This document shows, piece after piece, positions 1 through 5,415 of a DNA stretch of 8,663 nt (position 1 is its first letter; each line of letters begins with the position of its first letter). Below the pieces are notes generated by a model. It was not told the DNA's origin, searched no databases, and was given only the letters and a program-made list of their open reading frames with translations. A program made the translations under genes and the position numbers. Location: positions 1-8,663 of the forward strand of contig CAIRRW010000157.1 in assembly GCA_903881065.1 (NCBI GenBank), written 5' to 3'. Source of the stretch: an uncultured Bacteroidota bacterium (GTDB taxonomy: Bacteria > Bacteroidota > Bacteroidia > 2-12-FULL-35-15).

Positions 1-911
1 GATTTGATTAGAACTTTATTTTCTTCTGATTTGATTTCGGGAAGAACTTGATTTGCTTCCTCAATTTTATTTTCTTTTATAAAAGATTCAACTTTAATAA
101 CCAATAAAGATTCAGCATTTTTTAGGTCAGATTCTTTTTCAGAACTGCTTTTTACTTGAGGAATGAAGAACACTCCAATAGTTATTAAGATAATAATTCC
201 ATAAAAAACAGATTCGATAGTTTTCCCCTTTTTACGTTTCAAATCAATTACCCCAAGTTCATTATTTAATTCCTCAAGTAAAAGTTTAACTTTTTTATTT
301 TCGCCAAATAACGTTCTTGCAGTTCGTGAATATTTCTCAAACGATGCTTTGAGATTATTAAATGTTGTTTGGTTACTTTCACTTTTACCTTCTTTCATTT
401 TTTTCTTAATAGATCTCCAACTTAAAAATGCTAAAATCAAGCCCAGAAAACCGATTGGGCTTTGCAAACGAAAACCAATAACAAGGACTACAATGGTTAA
501 TATTGGCAATGAAATATAAGAATTGTCAAATAGGGTAGTAAAAATATTCGGTTGCTTAACTGACTTAATTTCTACCAAAGTATCTTCAATATCTGAAATT
601 AAATCTTCTAAACTTTTTTCTGAATCAGAGGATTTTTTACTTGAATCAATTACAAATTCGCAAGATGGACAAACTCTACTTAATGCAGGTATAATATCAT
701 TGCAATTTGGACATTTAATAACATTGTCTTTTTGTTTTTGAGGTGTTCCAACTTTTTGTCTTAAATGCAATCTTGCTTCAAGTACCATTTCAAACTCATC
801 TTTATCCACACCTAAAGTTTCTGCTTTTTTATTAAGCACTTGTTTTTCCTTATCCGTAAGGACACCATCCGCTAACGCAAGGTCAATAAGTTGTTCTAGT
901 TCTTTATTCAT
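1..911 (-). CDS. TerB-like, zinc-ribbon, two-TM membrane protein (partial)
   Basis: An open frame starts with ATG at 911-909 and is still open at base 1, giving 303 codons and no stop; the C-terminus lies outside the window. Residues 1-55 form an acidic helical region (LIDLALADGVLTDKEKQVL) resembling the N-terminal TerB-like fold. Residues 67-84 form a zinc ribbon, CPNC then CPSC. An acidic linker and a hydrophobic stretch (about 133-165) follow, then a Lys-rich, probably cytoplasmic helical part, and a second membrane segment (about 234-251) followed by a charged tail. The start lies 3 bases after the stop of the PH/SHOCT gene upstream, so the two are almost certainly co-transcribed. The layout suggests a membrane-anchored sensor or adaptor with a metal-binding cytoplasmic head. 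The function is unknown; the TerB-like call rests on pattern recognition only. Confidence 0.8.
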   Translation of the reverse strand, partial: MNKELEQLIDLALADGVLTDKEKQVLNKKAETLGVDKDEFEMVLEARLHLRQKVGTPQKQKDNVIKCPNCNDIIPALSRVCPSCEFVIDSSKKSSDSEKSLEDLISDIEDTLVEIKSVKQPNIFTTLFDNSYISLPILTIVVLVIGFRLQSPIGFLGLILAFLSWRSIKKKMKEGKSESNQTTFNNLKASFEKYSRTARTLFGENKKVKLLLEELNNELGVIDLKRKKGKTIESVFYGIIILITIGVFFIPQVKSSSEKESDLKNAESLLVIKVESFIKENKIEEANQVLPEIKSEENKVLIK

Positions 912-914
912 AAA

Positions 915-1517
915 CTATTTTTTCATTAAATTCTGTTTCAAAATATTAAACTCTGCTTCACTTATAATATCATCATCCTGCAAATCTTTTATTGCTCTTA
1001 ATGCAGAGGATAATTTAATATTTCCTTCAAGAGAAATTGCTCCCATAATTTTTAATTTTTGTTCTTCATAATCATCCTCATTAATAACATCATCATCAAG
1101 TAATTCTTTTAATTCTCTTAATTCTTCTGACCACTTTATACTATCAATTTTAGCTTCGGAATTATTTGTTTGTTGTTTTACATTTTCTAATTCTAATGAA
1201 TAATTTGAATTGGATTGTGGAAGGGGGTTATTACTATTTTTTTGACCGTTAAGGATTGTTTCTTTCATTTCCTTAACATCAGCTTTTGTAAAACCACTCG
1301 CTACAATTGTGTCCCAGCCAACAGAATGAATTTTTATAGTTGAATAGCCAACAAATGGGGTTTCAATATCAACTGCTGAGATTCTATCAAAAGGAATGGT
1401 TTGTTCTTTACCTCCGAAAAATCCAGGAACTTTTAGAGTAACTCCGTGTCCAGTTATTGTTATGTGAGCAGGAAATATTTTATTCCCTTCTGATAATCTT
1501 GATGCTGTGTATTGCAT
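915..1517 (-). CDS. PH-domain protein with two C-terminal SHOCT-like motifs
   Basis: This 200-residue soluble protein has no signal peptide or membrane segment. Residues 12-90 look like a bacterial PH-type beta-barrel: short strands (HITITGHGVTLKVPGFF), the IPFDRISAVDIE segment typical of bPH domains, then a strand, a gly turn and a C-terminal helix. A polar Asn/Ser/Gln linker covers 91-125. Two short helical hairpins of SHOCT type follow, at about 129-158 (LKELLDDDVINEDDYEEQK) and 171-199 (IKDLQDDDIISEAEFNILK), each with the leucine/acidic turn pattern. SHOCT motifs are usually found at protein ends and are thought to mediate oligomerisation. The gene leads a two-gene unit with the membrane protein 3 bases downstream, so the products may work together at the membrane. 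It is divergent from the XRE gene and could share its control region. No enzymatic residues are visible. Confidence 0.85.
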   Translation of the reverse strand: MQYTASRLSEGNKIFPAHITITGHGVTLKVPGFFGGKEQTIPFDRISAVDIETPFVGYSTIKIHSVGWDTIVASGFTKADVKEMKETILNGQKNSNNPLPQSNSNYSLELENVKQQTNNSEAKIDSIKWSEELRELKELLDDDVINEDDYEEQKLKIMGAISLEGNIKLSSALRAIKDLQDDDIISEAEFNILKQNLMKK

Positions 1518-1631
1518 ATTTTTAGTTTTTAGTTAGTTTATTCTTTTGTATTTTTTCAATTTTTAGTCCATTTTGCCTTATCAAACATTAGATTTTACAA
1601 CTGATTTGCGATTAATAAAAAATTTATAGTA

Positions 1632-1667
1632 TGACACTTTGTCAAGTGATTTTTTAATCAATGACAA
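1632..1667. promoter_or_regulatory. Inverted repeats with TGTCA/TGACA half-sites, candidate operator
   Basis: Three half-sites occur in the divergent intergenic region: TGACA (1632-1636), TGTCA (1640-1644) and TGACA (1662-1666). The first two form TGACA-ctt-TGTCA. The second and third form a longer inverted repeat: TTGTCA (1639-1644), TGATT (1647-1651), a TTTT loop, AATCA (1656-1660), TGACAA (1662-1667). Dyad half-sites between an XRE gene and a divergent operon are the usual arrangement for autoregulation. Binding by the XRE protein is inference. Confidence 0.4.
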
Positions 1668-1686
1668 TATTAATAAAATAAACGTT

Positions 1687-1704
1687 CACCCAACACGTTG
1701 GGTG
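1687..1704. promoter_or_regulatory. Perfect 8-bp inverted repeat upstream of XRE gene
   Basis: CACCCAAC and GTTGGGTG are perfect inverted arms separated by AC. TTCACC (1685-1690) and GGTGAA (1704-1709) give a second, slightly offset dyad around the same centre. The site is 33 bases before the GTG start and 16 before AGGAGG, so it would lie in the 5' leader or at the promoter of the XRE gene. It could be an operator or a leader hairpin that affects translation. Confidence 0.4.
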
Positions 1705-1737
1705 GTGAAATACTTTTAATAGGAGGACTTTTGCACC

Positions 1738-1962
1738 GTGATTGATAATCGTGATAAAAAGTCTATAAGTGCATTCGGAAAACACCTCCGAAAATTGCGA
1801 TTGGAAAAAAATCTAAGTCAAGAAGAACTTAATTTTAGGTGTGAGCTTAGTAAAAATCACGTTGGTATGATTGAACGAGGTGAAATCAATATAAAATTGA
1901 CTACTATTGAAGCATTAGCAAAAGGACTAGGCGTTGCGAAAAGTAGACTGTTAGATTATTGA
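1738..1962 (+). CDS. XRE-family helix-turn-helix regulator
   Basis: This 74-residue protein is a complete single-domain Cro/C1-type HTH: residues 14-68 carry FGKHLRKLRLEKNLSQEEL, the recognition region around LSKNHVGMIERGEINIKL and the closing TIEALAKGLGV. The N-terminus is short and nothing follows the domain. The start is GTG at 1738; no in-frame ATG lies before it, and AGGAGG at 1721-1726 is 11 bases upstream. Such a strong Shine-Dalgarno motif is unusual for a Bacteroidota-like genome and may point to a transferred gene. It is the only plus-strand gene seen in the window, divergent from the PH/SHOCT unit and convergent with the next gene. A small stand-alone regulator of this size most often represses its own promoter or acts as a controller protein of a mobile or defence cassette; no restriction-modification gene is visible next to it. 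Confidence 0.88.
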   Translation: MIDNRDKKSISAFGKHLRKLRLEKNLSQEELNFRCELSKNHVGMIERGEINIKLTTIEALAKGLGVAKSRLLDY

Positions 1963-2000
1963 TAGAAGTGTTAAAGAAATTCTCTAATCGTTTCTTCCTT

Positions 2001-2387
2001 TTACATTTTTGATATTATCTCCTTTAGTACATCAGGATGAAACTCCTCATAGATTGAGTTTGAACGTACATTATTTTTTTCGTGAGTAGGTTTTGGAATA
2101 ATAAATTTATTTGTGTTTACCCATTTTACATTTCTTGCGATTGAGGCAATTGGGTTGCCACTAATAATATCGCAATCTCTAATAATGCCAATTGCTTTTA
2201 CTGTTATATCACTCCCAAAATTTGCAGATTTGATATAAACTATATCGCCAACTCTTAGTGATTTAAGATACACTTGTAATTCGGGTGCGTCTGTTGAATT
2301 CCAACCAATACCAATAATACTAGCATTTATAAAGTCCTCACTTACATCTGTTGAGTCGAAGGTTGCACCTATTCCAAAAATTGCCAT
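2001..2387 (-). CDS. Small conserved hypothetical protein, PUA/EVE-like fold suspected
   Basis: This 128-residue soluble protein starts at ATG 2387-2385, about 15 bases after the expected transcription start of a good TAnnTTTG promoter. The N-terminal 75 residues carry glycine-rich hydrophobic strands: MAIFGIGATF, SIIGIGWN (about 23-30), then a helix and LRVGDIVYIKS (44-54) and VKAIGIIRD (63-71). The order 'GIGW ... L..L.vGDiVyiK ... aiGiI' is the pattern of PUA/EVE/ASCH-type beta-barrels, several of which read modified nucleic acid bases. The C-terminal part is polar and ends in a helix. I do not recognise a named family, and the fold call is tentative. The gene is transcribed on its own, convergent with the XRE gene and divergent from the repeat array. 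Confidence 0.75.
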   Translation of the reverse strand: MAIFGIGATFDSTDVSEDFINASIIGIGWNSTDAPELQVYLKSLRVGDIVYIKSANFGSDITVKAIGIIRDCDIISGNPIASIARNVKWVNTNKFIIPKPTHEKNNVRSNSIYEEFHPDVLKEIISKM

Positions 2388-2409
2388 TTGTTTTTGTTTT
2401 TAATTTTTA

Positions 2410-2440
2410 CAAAGATAAATCTTATTTTGTAAAGTAGAAA
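2410..2440 (-). promoter_or_regulatory. Bacteroidota-type promoter for the PUA-like gene
   Basis: On the minus strand TATCTTTG (2417-2410) matches the TAnnTTTG -7 box exactly, and a TTT trinucleotide (2440-2438) sits 20 bases upstream where the -33 TTG is expected. A start about 7 bases downstream would give a leader of roughly 15 nt before the ATG at 2387. Confidence 0.5.
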
Positions 2441-2450
2441 CTCTTTTTCG

Positions 2451-2482
2451 TTCGTTTCAAGTTAGCTCATCTTTTAGTTTTG
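2451..2482 (+). promoter_or_regulatory. Candidate promoter facing into the repeat array
   Basis: TAGTTTTG (2475-2482) matches TAnnTTTG, and TTC at 2451-2453 lies 21 bases upstream, an imperfect -33 element. It is divergent from the promoter at 2410-2440 and would begin transcription within a few bases of the first repeat unit. It is a motif match only. Confidence 0.35.
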
Positions 2483-2495
2483 CACTCAGTAATCT

Positions 2496-2713
2496 GCACT
2501 CGGCAGTTCAGCGTCTTGGCTACTGCTCTTTGAAATCTGCTTATCAGAACTCATTCGGAACGTTCTGCAAACAATTCAGCAAACAACGCTGTGTAAATCG
2601 CTGACCAATTAAAATTTGGCGAGAACCTTGAGAAACATTTTTAAAAGGTGACTTGCTGAATTTGCTGAATGCTGATTTGAAAGAGAAAAAGAAGAAGTTG
2701 CCTCTTGTACACG
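2496..2713 (+). repeat. Tandem non-coding repeat, unit 1
   Basis: This is the first of three diverged tandem copies, 218 bases to the next unit. Landmarks are GCACTCGGCAGTTCAGC at 2496-2512, TTATCAGAAC at 2541-2550, TTCAGC at 2575-2580, CGCTGTGTAAATCGCTGACC around 2587-2606, and the end block GCTGAATTTGCTGAATGCTGA at 2655-2675. A purine-rich spacer follows to 2697. Start GCAGTTCAGC can pair with end GCTGAATTTGC (one G-T pair, one bulge). No reading frame is shared by the three units. Strand is nominal, given by the direction of the promoter at 2451-2482. Confidence 0.8.
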
Positions 2714-2929
2714 GCACACGGCAGTTCAGCATTTTGCCTTCTGCTCCTTGAAATCTGTTTATCAGAACCGATTGAAAGCATTCAGCAATCTACACAGCAA
2801 ATAAAGAAAGAGTTAATTGCTGATTGATTAAGATTTGACCAAAGTTTTGAAATTTAAAGACGAGAACAAAGCTGCTGAATTAGCTGAATGCTGATTTTCG
2901 CTTTTTTTAAAGTTACCTTTTGTAACACT
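2714..2929 (+). repeat. Tandem non-coding repeat, unit 2
   Basis: This second copy is 216 bases long. Landmarks are GCACACGGCAGTTCAGC at 2714-2730, TTATCAGAACCGATT at 2759-2773, TTCAGC at 2781-2786, a TTGCTGATTGATT block at 2818-2830, TTTGACCAAAG around 2834-2844 and the end block GCTGAATTAGCTGAATGCTGA at 2874-2894. CAGCAA (around 2796) and TTGCTG (2818-2823) can form an internal stem. The closing pair TTCAGCA/TGCTGAA is preserved. It differs from unit 1 at many places yet keeps landmarks and spacing. Confidence 0.8.
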
Positions 2930-3113
2930 GCACACGGCAATTCAGCATCTTGGCTTCTCCCTTTTAAAAACCACTTGCCAGAACCGATTAAGAACATTCA
3001 GCATTCCATACTGCACACAGTTGCTGTGTAATTTGCTGACTGATTCAAGGTTGACCAAAGCCTTAAAATTCGAGGATGAGAGCAAGGTTGCTGAATTTGC
3101 TGACGGCTGTATC
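2930..3113 (+). repeat. Tandem non-coding repeat, unit 3 (last, tail diverged)
   Basis: This third copy starts GCACACGGCAATTCAGC at 2930-2946, with TTGCCAGAACCGATTAAG from 2975, TTCAGC at 2997-3002, TTTGCTGACTGATT from 3032, TTGACCAAAGCC from about 3051 and the end GCTGAATTTGCTGA at 3090-3103. The AATTCAGC start and GCTGAATT end are perfect 8-bp complements, extendable to 10 bp with one bulge. ACACAG (3015-3020) and CTGTGT (3024-3029) form a tight internal hairpin. After 3113 the similarity fades; the AT-rich sequence up to 3190 shows no fourth copy. Confidence 0.78.
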
Positions 3114-3197
3114 TGATAAGAAAAAAATTTCTACTTGAGTAAAGTGTTTAGCTTTTAAATTGAAAGAGCGAATTAGGTAATGATACAAAACACAACA

Positions 3198-3230
3198 ACC
3201 TGCGAAGTTGATTTGCTCAACAACGCAGGT
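3198..3230 (-). terminator. Interrupted 12-bp hairpin after the HBD gene, possible terminator
   Basis: On the minus strand the sequence folds as ACCTGCG, TT, GTTGA, loop GCAAA, TCAAC, TT, CGCAGGT: 7 bp and 5 bp stems separated by a symmetric TT/TT internal loop. It begins 21 bases after the stop of the hybrid-binding-domain gene and is followed by TGTTGTGTTTTG. It could end the integrase-to-HBD transcript. The tail is not a clean T run, so a processed or protein-bound RNA structure is an alternative. Confidence 0.45.
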
Positions 3231-3250
3231 GTGTGTCTTTGTAATCTTTA

Positions 3251-3472
3251 TCAAAAAAGAGATTCTAAGTCGATGTCATCACCCCCATTTCGCATCCATT
3301 CTCGATACTTTTCGTAGCCCATATTAAAAGCTCTTTCAGCTTCCTCTCTTGTTTTGAAACCTTTGTGTTTCGCATTGCTGTATCCATCAGTAGATGCTTT
3401 CCTCTCTTCATCAGTGTTAAGTACGCCTATTGTGCGACCTTCCCATACTACATAATAATTAAATTTACTCAT
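3251..3472 (-). CDS. Stand-alone RNase H1 N-terminal (viroplasmin / hybrid-binding) domain protein
   Basis: Only 73 residues long, this is essentially one domain. Residues 5-50 match the caulimovirus viroplasmin / RNase H1 N-terminal domain: NYYVVWEGRTIGVLN, then DGYSNAKHKGFKTREEAERAF with the conserved YVVW-G-G, the G-(A/S)-K-KGF and the R-EEAE-AF helix. In RNase H1 this domain binds RNA:DNA hybrids or double-stranded RNA and tethers the nuclease. Here no RNase H catalytic domain follows; the tail is a short helix and an acidic end (DDIDLESLF). The ATG at 3472 lies inside the last codons of the DUF3987 gene (8-base overlap), which points to translational coupling and a joint role. Immediately downstream are a hairpin and the three-unit non-coding array, a plausible nucleic-acid partner, but that is inference. 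The family assignment is solid; its role here is unknown. Confidence 0.88.
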   Translation of the reverse strand: MSKFNYYVVWEGRTIGVLNTDEERKASTDGYSNAKHKGFKTREEAERAFNMGYEKYREWMRNGGDDIDLESLF

Positions 3473-4775
3473 GGCTCTTTTGATTTTGATTGTTATTTAA
3501 ATATTCAGGATTAAGTGTAAAAATGTGTGTTTTCTGATTTCCGCCAGCAACATCTTCGTGCATACGAATTTGACCAATTCCCTTTGCCTTCATTTCACAA
3601 AAGATGTCATACACTTCATTAGCAGATTTTAGCCCTGCTACACGATTAGTATAGACTGTGCGAGCTTTTGCACACCCATTCTTTTGTTTTCTCAACCAAG
3701 ATACCATTTTGTCTATCTTTTTTTCAACGAGTGATGAAGCGAATGAATCACGAACCTTTTGAACATTTGATATAAAGTAATTGGTTAATTTTATTGCACC
3801 TTCCAAACTCTCAATAGAAATACATTGTACCTCTATACCAGCATCTGCACATTTCAAGTACTCTAAATTTAATGCAAAACGAGCCGTGTATGCTTCAAGT
3901 TTAGATAAAGCATTTAGAAAATAATAAGGTAAAGAATCGTCATTCCGTTTTTCCGAAAACTCCGTATTCCAATCGTTCCACAGCAATTGAGCCTCTGTCG
4001 AAAACAAAAGCACTTTTTCTTCACTTGCTTGTTGTGAATTGTAGATTTGAGTAATAATTCTATTGTACTCATTTGTAATTTCCTCATCTATCTCTTCGGT
4101 AGTGTACTTTATTTTAATTTTTCGGGGATAAGAAAAAAGTATTCTGTCAAGAAAACCATTGTCCCTCATTTCGGATAATGATTCTAATAAATCTACCTGA
4201 ATTCCACCTATAACTGATACAAAGGGATTGTTGATTTGAATTGGAGGCTTCCCTTTTCTAGTTATCACCAATGTTGTTTGGCTAAAAATTTGGAGATAGT
4301 ATTCCATTTCATTGCCTCCTGAAGATTTGTACTGATTGAAACCTTTCCACCAACCTACTGCCTCATCTTTATAAAGCAAAAGACCGTGAGGATAAAGGGA
4401 CATCAATTCTGCTACCGATTCAATAGTTGAATCAGTAGTGTAAATAATCCTAAACTCTTCACTATTTAAGAATGATTTTTGTAAATCGAAGATAGGTGCT
4501 AATGCCATTTTAATAGCAGGAGATTTTTTACTTCCAGGCTCTCCTACCACAATTGCATATAACAACGCTCCCTCCGTCCAACTTTTCTTTGGTTGTACTT
4601 TTACTTTACTACCAATTGCAACTGAACTAGCAATTAGAATTGGAACACAAAGAAACTCTACATTACAGTTGAGTGAAATGGCTGCATACTTAACGAATTT
4701 TATAATTGAAGGAGGAAAAACCTCTATTGGGAATCCTGCGACTTCATTGTAATTTGAAAATTTTTCTATTGACAT
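3465..4775 (-). CDS. DUF3987 family P-loop protein (primase/helicase-like)
   Basis: A frame of 464 codons opens at 4859, but the first 28 are a Lys-rich, low-complexity leader; ATG at 4775-4773, preceded by an A-rich run, starts the conserved part (MSIEKFSNYNEVAGFPIEVF) and is preferred, giving 436 residues. The family signature follows: FPIEVFPPSIIKFV, then KVQPKKSWTEGALLYAIVVG, the P-loop GEPGSKKSP (residues 78-86), the Walker B-like LLLYKDEAVGW (132-142), and NGFLDRILFSYPRK (206-219) with a putative arginine finger. A C-terminal region (about 355-420) looks like a winged helix. In this family the usual GK(S/T) glycine is often replaced, as here by K. DUF3987 proteins are common in integrase-bearing islands of Bacteroidota and are thought to act in element replication, near primases or helicases. 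The gene lies 139 bases after the HTH gene and overlaps the hybrid-binding-domain gene. The start is the main uncertainty. Confidence 0.85.
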   Translation of the reverse strand: MSIEKFSNYNEVAGFPIEVFPPSIIKFVKYAAISLNCNVEFLCVPILIASSVAIGSKVKVQPKKSWTEGALLYAIVVGEPGSKKSPAIKMALAPIFDLQKSFLNSEEFRIIYTTDSTIESVAELMSLYPHGLLLYKDEAVGWWKGFNQYKSSGGNEMEYYLQIFSQTTLVITRKGKPPIQINNPFVSVIGGIQVDLLESLSEMRDNGFLDRILFSYPRKIKIKYTTEEIDEEITNEYNRIITQIYNSQQASEEKVLLFSTEAQLLWNDWNTEFSEKRNDDSLPYYFLNALSKLEAYTARFALNLEYLKCADAGIEVQCISIESLEGAIKLTNYFISNVQKVRDSFASSLVEKKIDKMVSWLRKQKNGCAKARTVYTNRVAGLKSANEVYDIFCEMKAKGIGQIRMHEDVAGGNQKTHIFTLNPEYLNNNQNQKSHE

Positions 4776-4914
4776 TTTTTTTGATTTTTTGTTAATTGTT
4801 ATAAATTTTATTGATAGTTTTTCTTTTAAGATTTTCAATTTGATGGTGAACCTCGACAATATTGATTCGATATTTTCTTGGTAATAAAAAGTAGGCTAGT
4901 AGTTATTTTTAAAA

Positions 4915-5220
4915 TCATAACTCAATCCCTCCTTTCTTATTTTTGACGGATTTTACGAGAGTAACTGATTCTATAATCTCACTTTCAATAAAAAGGACTT
5001 TTGATCCGATTCGATATGAAGGTATAATGCCTCTTTTACAATAATCTCCTAACGTAACAAGGCTAATCCCTAAAATAGAAGCAGTTTTTTTCCTGCTTAT
5101 AAATTTTTTTGATTGTGTAGGAATTTGTGGTGTGAAGTTTGCTAATTCAGATTTTATACAAATCCTAATTAGTCTTTCAAGTTCTTCTCCCGAAAACGAA
5201 AATAGTATGTGTTTTTCCAT
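4915..5220 (-). CDS. Excisionase-type helix-turn-helix protein
   Basis: This 101-residue protein starts at ATG 5220. A variable N-terminal helix (residues 8-30) is followed by an HTH_17/MerR-like winged helix at about 39-84: FISRKKTASILGISLVTLGD, YCKRGIIPSYRIGSKVLF and ESEI. The last 15 residues are basic (KSVKNKKGGIEL). This is the standard small DNA-binding protein placed between integrase and DUF3987 genes in Bacteroidota islands, where it is expected to work as a recombination directionality factor or as a regulator of the downstream replication genes. Its position, after a 195-base gap and before the DUF3987 gene on the same strand, fits. The 5221-5415 gap shows no convincing TTG/TAnnTTTG pair at the right spacing. 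Confidence 0.87.
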   Translation of the reverse strand: MEKHILFSFSGEELERLIRICIKSELANFTPQIPTQSKKFISRKKTASILGISLVTLGDYCKRGIIPSYRIGSKVLFIESEIIESVTLVKSVKNKKGGIEL

Positions 5221-5415
5221 ACTATTAATAGCACAAAAATCTTCAATGGATGCACATTAATAATCAACCACTTACGTTTTTTGGGGAGAAAAAAATGTCA
5301 GGTTTTTAGAAAATTGGCATCCGATTCATAAAAATAGGATCATTTAAATGCGAAAACCTTTCGACTGACTTAAGATGTATTTTGATTCTAATTCCAGAAA
5401 ATCAATATTCCAAAA

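Noticed and set aside
523..741. Plus-strand 72-codon frame.
   Set aside because: It lies antisense to the zinc-ribbon membrane protein, whose domains are recognisable on the other strand.
2544..2732. A 62-codon minus-strand frame inside the array.
   Set aside because: The matching frame is broken in units 2 and 3, so the repeats are not conserved as protein.
2496..3113. CRISPR array.
   Set aside because: Units are about 217 bases with similarity throughout; there are no short identical repeats with unique spacers and no cas genes.
3063..3254. A 63-codon minus-strand frame beginning at the stop of the hybrid-binding gene.
   Set aside because: It crosses the hairpin at 3198-3230 and the end of repeat unit 3, resembles no known protein and is not repeated in the other units.
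2496..4775. Retron or other reverse-transcriptase-linked non-coding RNA.
   Set aside because: No reverse transcriptase motif (such as YxDD) is present in any gene of the window.
4776..4859. N-terminal 28-codon extension of the DUF3987 gene.
   Set aside because: It is Lys-rich and unlike the family; the ATG at 4775 has an A-rich upstream run and starts where conservation begins. The longer form cannot be excluded.
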